64,000 nt of DNA from Dyella_B humi (GTDB lineage Bacteria > Pseudomonadota > Gammaproteobacteria > Xanthomonadales > Rhodanobacteraceae): the NCBI RefSeq assembly GCF_044904605.1, contig NZ_JADIKI010000020.1:1-64000 (forward strand), read 5' to 3'. The notes beneath the pieces are model-generated. The model saw only the letters and a program-made list of their open reading frames with translations. It did not search any database and was not told the DNA's origin. The translations under genes were made by a program, and so were the position numbers. Below are positions 25,659 through 33,793 of the stretch, one piece after another. The first letter of the stretch is position 1. The number at the start of each line of letters is the position of its first letter.

Positions 25659-25759
25659 CTACTGTGCGGGGTGAGCACTAAACAGGTAGATCGACGTCGA
25701 AAGCATTTGCTGAATTTTTTTCATACAGTGTGACTCCAGGAAATGCGAATGCATGAGTG
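25659..25759 (-). pseudogene. Remnant leader duplicated from the methyltransferase gene
   Basis: Bases 25709-25759 repeat the methyltransferase leader (23129-23178), with 27 of 28 identical over 25732-25759, including ribosome site and MKK start at 25724. The frame then departs and stops after 21 residues (MKKIQQMLSTSIYLFSAHPAQ) at 25659. It is the 5' scrap of a duplicated exported gene; nothing functional follows. Confidence 0.5.
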
Positions 25760-25767
25760 ATTGACCG

Positions 25768-26250
25768 CTACTTTGGACGCACTGCGATCACGTCGATTTC
25801 CACCAGAGCGCCGCGGGCGCCGGCCGGCAAGACCACCTGCACCGTGGTGATTGCGGGCTCGTTCGGTTGCTCCTTGGTGCCGAAGAACTGGGAATATCCG
25901 GCCCGCGCGCCGAGGATATCCATCTTGCCGCCTTTCGCTGGATCGCCTCCGAGGTACACACGCATCATCACCACGTCGCCCAGCGTCAGATTCTGCGATT
26001 TGAGGAACTTCTGTATGTCCTCGAGAATGCCTACGTATTGTGACTTCGTATCGGTATGCATATTTATGTCCGGGTCGAGCCATCCGCTCACATACAGCGC
26101 GTCTCCGGCCCATACCGCCTGCGAAAATGGAAGATTGGCATTCGTCGGGTTTTGACTGTGCGTCAGAGGAATCCGTTTTATCGTTTGCGCTGAAGCTGCC
26201 AGAGGAGCCATCAGCGCAACGATCAAAAGAAGGATAAGCTTGATCTTCAT
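25768..26250 (-). CDS. Exported RidA-like (YjgF/UK114) protein lacking the catalytic arginine
   Basis: 160 residues with a signal peptide (MKIKLILLLIVALMAPLAASAQ). The RidA fold is evident: LPFSQAVWAGDALYVSGWLDPD, the helix VGILEDIQKFLKSQNLTLGDVVMMRVYL, and the closing strand LVEIDVIAVRPK. In imine-deaminating RidA the trimer-interface motif is P-A-R-x-x-V; here it reads EPAITTVQV, so the catalytic Arg is replaced by Ile. With export added, 2-aminoacrylate deamination is unlikely. It starts 24 bases downstream of the TonB-receptor stop on the same strand and may belong to that transcript. Role unknown. Confidence 0.85.
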   Translation of the reverse strand: MKIKLILLLIVALMAPLAASAQTIKRIPLTHSQNPTNANLPFSQAVWAGDALYVSGWLDPDINMHTDTKSQYVGILEDIQKFLKSQNLTLGDVVMMRVYLGGDPAKGGKMDILGARAGYSQFFGTKEQPNEPAITTVQVVLPAGARGALVEIDVIAVRPK

Positions 26251-26273
26251 GCGTTTAATCCATCCTTTGCACG

Positions 26274-28238
26274 TTATCTAAGGTCTGTCGTGATGTAAGC
26301 AAAGACAGTCCGCGGTGGCGGCCATTGGAAAAAGCCGGGCGTGTATTGAGTCGTCCATTTTTTCGTCGCCAAAATGTTTTGGATCTGCAGACGAAGGCTG
26401 CTTTTCTTGCCGAAGGCAGTGAACTGATACCGCCCACCGAGATTCACCTGCGTGACCTCGGGTGAATAAACGCCGTTATCGATGGTTGCTGGCGCAGTGC
26501 CAAAATGTGTGGCCGACGCATCTAGCGACGCGGCCGGTAACCATGGAAGGACATAGTTGACGTTGGCCACATACGTCAGAAGCGGCTGGCCGACGGCGAC
26601 AAAACCGACCTTCTCGGCGGCCAGGTTCGGCCCCACGATGCTGACCTTGCCATCGAGAATGCCGATATTGACGTGCAGGTACTTGAACAGCTCACCTGCG
26701 ATAGAGAGCTCGACACCCTTGGCTCGTTGGACGCCGAGCTCCCGGTCGACGTTGTTCGTATCCAGATTGAAGTAAGGCTTCTGCAGTTCGAAAACGCCCG
26801 CGATGATCTTGAACTTGGGTGTCACGACATAACGTATGCCCGAATCGATTTGCCAAGTCTTGGATGCCGGAAGAACAGCTCCGCTGTTCTTGGCGGAATT
26901 GGGCGCGGCACCGGAATTCTCGAGCCCCTGGGTGTATCCGGCATAGAGCGTCCATTGCGGAGCGAGCGCAAAGGCTGCGTTGCTGTAAGCGCGAGGAAGA
27001 TGCGCCGACATGCCGGAGTCGGGTGTCCCCGGGGCGACGACGGTCTCGCGATAGTTTTCGTCCTGAATACCTACTTCGAATTCGGCGCGTTGGTGCCAAC
27101 CAACGTGATAGGCCGAGCCCACACTCCACAGCTCGGTGTGATCATTCGTTAGCGCCGAATACACGAAGTCCGGTTTCGGCAGCTCAGCCAGCACACCGAT
27201 GACGGCCGGCCCCTCGTCGACAGCATCCTCGCCGCCGTAGCGTGCCTTGGTGTCCCGGCCGCGAGCCATGAAGATGAGTTGCTGACGCCAATCACCTCCT
27301 GTGAAGGCGCCCGTCAGGCGCACCTCACCGGAGTTGGAAGATGTGTTCTGATCTGGATATCCCACGACCAGATGCTCGGACTGGCCATTCGGTTGGACCT
27401 CGGTGTACTGATCCGCAAAGCTGACGGGATAGTCGTTAGTCGAGCGAAATACACCTACCTTTAGCCGCCACACCTGGGTCAACTGCGCAGACACGATGCC
27501 TCCCAGATTCATCGTCACGTTGCGGCCTTCCGCCCAGTTTTGGCCAAGGTAGTTTTTGGAAATAGCAGGTGGTAGGAAGTCACCCGCCGTGAAGTACAGC
27601 GGAAATGTCTTTGCGTTACTGGTTTTCTGCCAGTCAACAATCGCGCGCACAGTGATTTTGTCGTTCGGCGACCACACAGGCGTTGCGCCTATGCTCGTTA
27701 CATTCGACGTGTATCCGGGATAGGGACCGTAAGACGGCGTCTGTGTGCTGACTTGCGTGCTCACTCCCATCGGCAGAACGAGCTCGCTGCCGATCAAGGG
27801 TAAACTGCCGTCGATACTCACGCCGCGTGCCTCATAGGGGCCGACATTTGCAATGATCGTTGCACTGGGCACGTCGCCTCCGGCATGGCGGAGGTCGTAA
27901 TCCACGATACCGGTAGGCGCGGGAAAGGCATAACCGATTTCGCTCACGCCTACCTTGATGGTCGAATCCTCGATGACACGATTGGACAACGCACCTTGTT
28001 GATCGAAGTAGAGGCCGTCGATCCGCACATTGCCGGCGGCTTGCGGATTGAATCCACGCACCAGGCCCGGGCTGTATAGGCCCACTGACTCCAATCCGAG
28101 CGTCAATCCATAGGCGTCATCGGCGGCGGAGATGGGATTATCAGCCGCGTGTTGAGCGCTGACTGCGGTCGCCTGGAACGTCACGGCAGCGGCGATTACG
28201 ACAGAGAACTTCCGACGCTTCGTATATGTGACGCGCAT
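26274..28238 (-). CDS. TonB-dependent outer-membrane receptor with shortened plug
   Basis: 654 residues from the ATG at 28238 (MRVTYTKRRKF...), chosen because a signal peptide follows directly (cleavage near VSA-Q); a longer frame adds 27 non-signal-like residues. The plug motif VRGFNPQAAGNVRIDGLYFDQ appears only about 35 residues after cleavage, so the TonB box and first half of the usual plug are missing. The remainder is a long beta-barrel with siderophore-receptor-like strands and a C-terminal aromatic end (FAYITTDLR). It would import a scarce ligand across the outer membrane. Neighbours suggest an aromatic compound or its metal chelate, which is speculative. Confidence 0.8.
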   Translation of the reverse strand: MRVTYTKRRKFSVVIAAAVTFQATAVSAQHAADNPISAADDAYGLTLGLESVGLYSPGLVRGFNPQAAGNVRIDGLYFDQQGALSNRVIEDSTIKVGVSEIGYAFPAPTGIVDYDLRHAGGDVPSATIIANVGPYEARGVSIDGSLPLIGSELVLPMGVSTQVSTQTPSYGPYPGYTSNVTSIGATPVWSPNDKITVRAIVDWQKTSNAKTFPLYFTAGDFLPPAISKNYLGQNWAEGRNVTMNLGGIVSAQLTQVWRLKVGVFRSTNDYPVSFADQYTEVQPNGQSEHLVVGYPDQNTSSNSGEVRLTGAFTGGDWRQQLIFMARGRDTKARYGGEDAVDEGPAVIGVLAELPKPDFVYSALTNDHTELWSVGSAYHVGWHQRAEFEVGIQDENYRETVVAPGTPDSGMSAHLPRAYSNAAFALAPQWTLYAGYTQGLENSGAAPNSAKNSGAVLPASKTWQIDSGIRYVVTPKFKIIAGVFELQKPYFNLDTNNVDRELGVQRAKGVELSIAGELFKYLHVNIGILDGKVSIVGPNLAAEKVGFVAVGQPLLTYVANVNYVLPWLPAASLDASATHFGTAPATIDNGVYSPEVTQVNLGGRYQFTAFGKKSSLRLQIQNILATKKWTTQYTPGFFQWPPPRTVFAYITTDLR

Positions 28239-28550
28239 AATGTCCCGCTTCCGATTCAGGCATCGAACTTGCGTGATGTCGCGAACACGAGTGTATGGGT
28301 GCGGGCCAGGCCGGCACACACCGCTTGCTGCAGCAAAACGACCACCCGCTGCAAGAACGTGCAGGCAAGCCCGTCTTTGGAAACGGTTCGACGCTTCTTA
28401 CGACAGATGGTTTACGGGCAACTCATGAGTGCTTCACGCCTTGAACGGACGGGCGCGGCATTTGGACAGTGCTGTTCTATATAGCAACGATGCCCGCTAT
28501 TGATGCGGTGCTACCGGATAAACATGACGCGACCTACGCTGCGGCGTGTG
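28239..28550. other. Intergenic region upstream of the TonB receptor
   Basis: 312 bases between the receptor start and the 3' end of the alpha-hydroxy-acid dehydrogenase gene. No protein-like frame or clear hairpin; it must hold the receptor's own promoter if it is not read through from upstream. Confidence 0.4.
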
Positions 28551-29687
28551 TCAATCCTTGAGCAACAAGTCTGGGGTGGCTCGGTTGACATCACTACACC
28601 CGGTCAGAATCATGCCGACCCTGAGTTCCTCTCGGAGGATGTCCAACATATCTCGCACCCCTGATTCACCTGCCGCCCCCAATGCATATGCCCACGCCCG
28701 CCCTACAAAGCACGCCTTGGCACCAAGCGCCAGCGCTTTCAACACATCCAGGCCCGAGCGAATACCACCGTCCATAAACACCGGCACTTTACCTTGAACG
28801 GCATCGACAACCTTCGGCAAGGCTCGAATCGTTGATGTCACGCTATCGAGCTGCCTGCCACCGTGGTTTGACACCACAATCCCGTCGATATTTGTCTGTA
28901 CCGCGCGCTTAGCATCCTCGGGATCGAGAATACCTTTCAAAATAATCTTTCCAGGAAAGATCGACCGTATCCACTCGATGTCTTTCCAGGTAGTCGATGC
29001 ATCAAAATTGTCGTGAACAAATTTTCCATACGGAACGCCTTTTGGCATCGCTCCTGCCACAGTACCGAACTTCAGTGGCCGACCTTTAGCGATGATATCG
29101 AGGGCCCAGCGAGGGTGCGTCGCGCCTTGAGCTACGAATCCCAGCATCCCCAGAAGCGTCGGGTCTTTCTCCATTCCGTCGTGCACCGCGCTGTAACGCC
29201 GCCCGGGGGTTGCAAGATCGACGGTGAATACCAATACCTTCGAGCCTGCGGAAACGGATCGCTCGATCACGCTCTTCACGAAACCGCGGTCTTTGAGCAT
29301 ATAAAGTTGAAACCACGGAGGAATGCCGGTCTTTTGCGCGACCTCGTGCACATCGCACACGCCCATGGTCGACAGCGTAAACGGAACCCCAGCCGACTTC
29401 GCCGCATTGGCTGCTTTGACTTCGCCGCGGCTCGAGTACATTCCGGCCATGCCGACGGGTCCGAGGACGACCGGCAGTGACATTGCCTGGTCCCACAAGT
29501 CGATCGACAAGTTGAGATGCGATTCGTCCACCATCACACGTTGGCGCAACAGCGTGGCCTGTAGTTCCGCGATATTCGCGCGCAGCGTGTTCTCTTGGTA
29601 AGAACCACCACTGATGTAGTCGTACAGGAATGGGGGAAGTTTTGCTTCGCATTGTTTGCGATAGTCTTCAACGTTCGCGATGATCAC
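28551..29687 (-). CDS. FMN-dependent alpha-hydroxy-acid dehydrogenase (LldD/mandelate dehydrogenase family)
   Basis: 378 residues, full family length. Seen in order: PPFLYDYISGGSYQENTL, the FMN-contacting strand LPVVLGPVGMAGMYSSRGE, VFTVDLATPGRRYSAVHDGM, the Lys strand IILKGILDPEDA, the catalytic base His with Arg in IDGIVVSNHGGRQLDS, and the phosphate site VPVFMDGGIRSGLDVLKALALGAKACFVGRAW. These enzymes oxidise L-lactate, (S)-mandelate or other 2-hydroxy acids to 2-oxo acids and pass electrons to quinone. No lactate permease is near; the adjacent UbiX/UbiD pair and porins make an aromatic 2-hydroxy acid attractive but unproven. Confidence 0.88.
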   Translation of the reverse strand: MIIANVEDYRKQCEAKLPPFLYDYISGGSYQENTLRANIAELQATLLRQRVMVDESHLNLSIDLWDQAMSLPVVLGPVGMAGMYSSRGEVKAANAAKSAGVPFTLSTMGVCDVHEVAQKTGIPPWFQLYMLKDRGFVKSVIERSVSAGSKVLVFTVDLATPGRRYSAVHDGMEKDPTLLGMLGFVAQGATHPRWALDIIAKGRPLKFGTVAGAMPKGVPYGKFVHDNFDASTTWKDIEWIRSIFPGKIILKGILDPEDAKRAVQTNIDGIVVSNHGGRQLDSVTSTIRALPKVVDAVQGKVPVFMDGGIRSGLDVLKALALGAKACFVGRAWAYALGAAGESGVRDMLDILREELRVGMILTGCSDVNRATPDLLLKD

Positions 29688-29726
29688 GCTGCTCCCCCAC
29701 GTAGTGAAGCGATCATTTAGGCAAAG

Positions 29727-29790
29727 CTAACGTAGCGAAGCATTTCTGGCTTGTACGCGATTGACTGGATATGCATAAAAGCTACGTTAG
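29727..29790. promoter_or_regulatory. Inverted repeat upstream of the hydroxy-acid dehydrogenase
   Basis: CTAACGTAGC (29727-29736) and GCTACGTTAG (29781-29790) are exact reverse complements 44 bases apart, starting 40 bases upstream of the dehydrogenase start. Spaced 10 bp half-sites suggest a regulator that loops or binds as a tetramer; no regulator is assigned. Confidence 0.4.
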
Positions 29791-29828
29791 TTAAAAGAGA
29801 CTAAGGCAAGCTAAGGGTTAATGATCCT

Positions 29829-30488
29829 TCATAGTTTGAATTTTATACCTACAGAAACAAGTGTCGGGTTAAGTTGAATTCGAGCATTTACGGGAATCGC
29901 ATCGTCCAACATGCCTCTAGCGTTAACGGATAGCCACAACTGTTTCACATCCGCAAACATCTGCCACTTATCAGAAATGGCGTACTCAACGCCCGCCTGC
30001 ATCGCATACCCCAAGCTACTGTGCACATCGAGATTGGATACTGCTCCGTCGTGATTGTGAAGAATGATCGCGTACACGGGGCCGGTGCCCACGTAAGGAT
30101 GGAACTTCGTGGAGAAAGGAAATCGGTACCCGAGGGTTAGGATGGCTGGCCCGTAGGTCACTGCTCCGAGGTCGCCTATGGATTTAATGCTTCCTCTCCC
30201 ACTTATTTCTGGCCTAGGCGGAAACCCGGCCATAAACATGACGAATGTGTTTGGTGTGAAGTTGTAGCCGACTTCGAAGATGGCCGTGAGGTTGTTGCTT
30301 ACGTCCGCCGATGCTCCGGGAATTACTCCGGCAGGGGTCGCGATTCTCGCGTTTGAGTGGTAGAGGGCGCCGAGCGCCCCCATCCTGACAAACCACGCAT
30401 TCGCCTCATCGGTATCTGCGAAGCAAATGCTTGGCAGTATCACGCAGATAAAACACAACGCCCAAATCAGTCGTTTCAAATTGGTCAT
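29829..30488 (-). CDS. OmpW-family outer-membrane protein
   Basis: 219 residues from the ATG at 30488, chosen because a signal peptide follows (LIWALCFICVILPSICFA). The mature part has eight-stranded OmpW barrel features: WFVRMGALGALYHSNA, AIFEVGYNFTPNTFVMFMAGFPPRPEI, the TYGPAILTLGYRFPFSTKFHPYVGTGPVYAI stretch and the closing VSVGIKFKL ending in a hydrophobic residue. OmpW proteins form narrow channels for small hydrophobic molecules. It lies between the hydroxy-acid dehydrogenase and the UbiD gene on the same strand, consistent with uptake of the pathway substrate. Confidence 0.85.
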   Translation of the reverse strand: MTNLKRLIWALCFICVILPSICFADTDEANAWFVRMGALGALYHSNARIATPAGVIPGASADVSNNLTAIFEVGYNFTPNTFVMFMAGFPPRPEISGRGSIKSIGDLGAVTYGPAILTLGYRFPFSTKFHPYVGTGPVYAIILHNHDGAVSNLDVHSSLGYAMQAGVEYAISDKWQMFADVKQLWLSVNARGMLDDAIPVNARIQLNPTLVSVGIKFKL

Positions 30489-30622
30489 GGCAAGAAAGCA
30501 AAACCTTCGTGTTTGCTCTACAAGGTGGTCGAACTTCACCCAACGCCAACGCGTGATCACACCGTCTGATCTGATCGCCGCTCCACACGGATGTGTTATG
30601 AACTAAATTCCAGCCGCACTGA

Positions 30623-32089
30623 TCAGCTTCCGGCTGCCACTACCTTGGCGCGAAGTTCGGAAGAATAAAGATTGTCAAATGTGGCCGGACGAACGCGTTC
30701 GTCTTCTACGGGTGGGAGAAGACCGTCATGGATTACGATCGATCCTTTCGCATGGTGGCGTTCCTCTTCGGTGTAACAGAGATACCAAGGCAAGATGGTT
30801 ACCGGCCACTCTTCGTGACGAAGGTTGGGGTGTATGCGGGTACCAAGTGCCCACAGCACATCTGAAATATTGGAAGGATCGATATCGTCATCGAGCACAT
30901 ACGTTATCGGACACATCCGGCCAACACGGTCCGCGCTCATTACCTCGCCGATTCGGTGCACAAATTCACCCGTCGTCAATCCCGGCAGAGCTTCTCGCCA
31001 ATTCCGTGGGACCGTGACAATCATCCAATGGCAAGACGTCTCGACGAGCAGCCATCCCATAGAAATGGGTAAGCCAGCCTTGCGAAGGAGCGCAACAATT
31101 TCAGCGGAAACGCCAAGCGCTGGCGCGACTTGCGAGTCATCAGCGGGCCGACCGGTCGTGCATATCGGCCAAATTGGGTCATTCCGATAGGTGATTGCCT
31201 CGATCGTATAAATGGGCTCTGGCGATGTCTCGGTCAACGCCCATCCGTGAAATTCAGCGAAGGGTCCTTCCGTAGCATCGCGCTTAATCGAAAGATGTCC
31301 TTCGATAACGACCTCAGCGGTCGCGGGAACTTCAAGGTCGTTTGTCTCGCACTTCACAACCTCGACGGCTTCGCCATAGATGGCGCCGAGAACGCCGACT
31401 TCATCTACGTCGGCGGGAATCGGCATGCCACCCACAACCGCCGCCCCGGGATCGCCACCTTGCACAACAGCGAATGGCATTGGCTTGCCGATCTTCTCCC
31501 ACTCTTGCCATACCATGCCAATGTGCTGCTGCGGGAGGACTAGGCCGGTCATATGACGCCCGTCGAGCATCTGAATCCGGGAGATGGACCAGTTTGTCCA
31601 TCGGCCATCGGGGGTTTTCGCGACGATGAAGCCCCATGTATTGACATAGCGACCACCGTCGTCAGGGTGGACGAACGGAATAGGGAAGTGATCGAGCGTC
31701 GCCTCACTTCCCAATAGAATGTTCTGCTTGCAAGGAGCAGTCTTTGAAGGGACGAGTTTCGGTGGGATGGGGGGCTTCTGACTGGCCTCTACCAAGCAAT
31801 CAATTAATTCTTTTGCTAGTGTTTGATAGGGAAGGCCAAGAGAGAGGGCAATACGCCCAAGGGGATGGCGGCGATCACTAGAAAGTGCACCGAGCGCGCC
31901 AACCATTTGGAATCCTTTCTTGTACCCCTCGATGTTTCTAAAAAACGGGGCGGGCCGAAGCTGCTCAGTCGATAGACGCGTGATCGCAGACGCCTCAAGA
32001 ATCGCACTAACTTCGCGGTCTATGTAATCCACGTCGTTTAACGATTTCAGTACCTTAAGAAATTCGCGAAGATCCTTAATCCTGTTCAT
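30623..32089 (-). CDS. UbiD-family prenylated-FMN decarboxylase
   Basis: 488 residues from the ATG at 32089, which overlaps the UbiX stop (TGATG), implying coupled translation. The UbiD prFMN/metal site appears as VNTWGFIVAKTPDGRWTNWSISRIQML (the Arg of the catalytic triad), and EGPFAEFHGW (both Glu). The C-terminal part has TYVLDDDIDPSNISDVLWALGTR and ERHHAKGSIVIHDGLLPP. UbiD enzymes reversibly decarboxylate aromatic or alpha,beta-unsaturated acids such as hydroxybenzoates or cinnamates. Pairing with its own UbiX outside any ubiquinone cluster argues for catabolism of a phenolic acid. Exact substrate unknown. Confidence 0.9.
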   Translation of the reverse strand: MNRIKDLREFLKVLKSLNDVDYIDREVSAILEASAITRLSTEQLRPAPFFRNIEGYKKGFQMVGALGALSSDRRHPLGRIALSLGLPYQTLAKELIDCLVEASQKPPIPPKLVPSKTAPCKQNILLGSEATLDHFPIPFVHPDDGGRYVNTWGFIVAKTPDGRWTNWSISRIQMLDGRHMTGLVLPQQHIGMVWQEWEKIGKPMPFAVVQGGDPGAAVVGGMPIPADVDEVGVLGAIYGEAVEVVKCETNDLEVPATAEVVIEGHLSIKRDATEGPFAEFHGWALTETSPEPIYTIEAITYRNDPIWPICTTGRPADDSQVAPALGVSAEIVALLRKAGLPISMGWLLVETSCHWMIVTVPRNWREALPGLTTGEFVHRIGEVMSADRVGRMCPITYVLDDDIDPSNISDVLWALGTRIHPNLRHEEWPVTILPWYLCYTEEERHHAKGSIVIHDGLLPPVEDERVRPATFDNLYSSELRAKVVAAGS

Positions 32090-32697
32090 CAGATGCTCTC
32101 CACTCTTTTGAGGTTCGGCGATTCCTGCGCGGGCATGCCGTTCCACCTCTTGGCTTCTACAGGAGACTCGATCTCAAATTGATCCAAGATTCGAGTAGTA
32201 ATGTGAGAAACAATGTCGTCAACGGATGATGGTTTGTTGTAAAAGGCCGGCATAGGGGGAACGAGTCTTACTCCCATGCGCGCAAGCGCTAGCATGTTCT
32301 CCAAATGGACTTCACTTAGCGGAGTCTCGCGCGGCACTAAAACAAGGCGTCGACGTTCCTTCAACATGACGTCCGCAGCACGAGCAATCAAGCCATCGGC
32401 ATAACCTGTACGGATGCCAGCAAGAGTTTTCATGCTGCATGGGGCAACAATCATCCCATCAGTCAGGAACGAACCCGACGAAATCGCCGCCGCTTGGTCA
32501 TTCCACCCATAGACGACATCGGCTAACCGACAGACGTCATCTACCGAAATATCGGTCTCCAAGTTAATCGTCACACGCGCCCATCGAGACAACACCAAGT
32601 GCGTCTCCACGTCCGGGACATCTCGCAACTGACGAAGAATTTCAACGCCGATCGCAGCACCGGTAGCGCCAGTCATTCCTACAACGATCCGCTTCAT
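32089..32697 (-). CDS. ubiX: UbiX-family flavin prenyltransferase
   Basis: 202 residues. Family features: the N-terminal GMTGATGAAIGVEILRQL FMN loop, HLVLSRWARVTINLETD, SSGSFLTDGMIVAPCSMKTLAGIRTGYADGLIARAADVMLKERR, and the C-terminal LVPRETPLSEVHLENMLALARMGVRLVPPMPAFYNKP with the phosphate-binding Arg. It attaches a dimethylallyl group to FMN, making the cofactor needed by the UbiD enzyme encoded directly after it (stop and start overlap). A housekeeping ubiX may exist elsewhere; this copy is dedicated by context. Confidence 0.92.
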   Translation of the reverse strand: MKRIVVGMTGATGAAIGVEILRQLRDVPDVETHLVLSRWARVTINLETDISVDDVCRLADVVYGWNDQAAAISSGSFLTDGMIVAPCSMKTLAGIRTGYADGLIARAADVMLKERRRLVLVPRETPLSEVHLENMLALARMGVRLVPPMPAFYNKPSSVDDIVSHITTRILDQFEIESPVEAKRWNGMPAQESPNLKRVESI

Positions 32698-32908
32698 CTA
32701 AGGTGATCTCAGAAATGGATATGTAGCGTCTTGGAAAAAGTTTATTGCCAGGATGAATCTATTGATTGGATATTAGAAACATCTCTTGTATGCAAATGTA
32801 TTTATCGCTGCATCGTCTATATGAGACGACATTAGCGTCATACCGAATCCGCTTATTGCTAAGTGATGAAGCCGACTCGCGAAGCGAGCGTGGCCTCGAA
32901 GGGCTCGG

Positions 32909-33793
32909 TCACTTTGGAAATAGCAACTGAAACTGTGCTCGAAGAGTCCAATCGGCGGCATCGTGCGGGCTTACGACATTCTTGAACACCTGCAATTGGA
33001 AGTTCATGGCCTGCTTGCCAAAGCGAAACGCACGCCCTCCGCCGCCGCCCAGCGGCACAATCCACCGTTGGTTGTCCGGCCCTCTCCAGTTCGCGGTGAT
33101 GATCGGTGAACTTGCGAGATACCAACCGCGCGGAAAGTTGTAGTTGATGAAAGGCTGCAAAGTCATCTGATGCACGGTGTTTCGGTCTGAGGGACCGGCC
33201 ACGGAAGCGACATCGGTGAGGAGTGCACCGATAAGCCAGTGACCCTGAATCGTCAGTACTACCGCAGATAGTCCAGCGTCGAACTTGCCCTGGCCCAACT
33301 CCTCATGCGAGGCCGTCGCAAAGGCGAACGCCGGACCGACGCCCCAGATGATGTCACCCGGGTGCGAAGGCGAGAGATACAGAGCCAGCGATGTATCTCC
33401 CAGACCAACCAGACTATTCGTCGCTTGACCGAGCGGCGGCTCGTATTCCAAAGGAATGATCGCACGCGCAATGACATTCCAATCGTTGCCAACGTTGAAT
33501 GGCAAGACGGGTTGGATGTTGAGCGTATCCTGCTCATCGTTATGCGGACCGACCCCGAAATTCAGATTGTTCTGAAACGGCAGCGATATAGCCTTCGCGA
33601 TTGGGTTCTGGGCAAGCTGCGAGAGCTCAGGGGTTTCTTGCGCGTAATCATTCGAAGCCGCGAGCATTGTTGCGATAATTCCGGAGATACCAACGAAAAC
33701 TCTGCGCCAACTCTTTGTGCGACCCGTTGGGCAGCGTGTCGTAACGTTCACGATGTCGCCGTTCCATTCGTTTTCGATCACCACGTCATGCAT
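32909..33793 (-). CDS. Outer-membrane porin-like protein (phenol-degradation MetA type)
   Basis: 294 residues. A signal-type segment lies at about residues 27-50 (TKSWRRVFVGISGIIATMLAASNDYAQ), so a GTG at 33751 is an alternative start. Then beta-barrel strands: NNLNFGVGPHNDEQDTLNIQPVLPF, VIARAIIPLEYEPP, LALYLSPSHPGDIIWGVGPAFAFATAS and the closing WTLRAQFQLLFPK. This is the Phenol_MetA_deg/'neuromedin-like transporter' family of outer-membrane proteins found beside aromatic degradation genes. First gene of the same-strand run ending in UbiX-UbiD; its 5' end overlaps the histidine-kinase gene by 16 bases. Confidence 0.75.
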   Translation of the reverse strand: MHDVVIENEWNGDIVNVTTRCPTGRTKSWRRVFVGISGIIATMLAASNDYAQETPELSQLAQNPIAKAISLPFQNNLNFGVGPHNDEQDTLNIQPVLPFNVGNDWNVIARAIIPLEYEPPLGQATNSLVGLGDTSLALYLSPSHPGDIIWGVGPAFAFATASHEELGQGKFDAGLSAVVLTIQGHWLIGALLTDVASVAGPSDRNTVHQMTLQPFINYNFPRGWYLASSPIITANWRGPDNQRWIVPLGGGGGRAFRFGKQAMNFQLQVFKNVVSPHDAADWTLRAQFQLLFPK

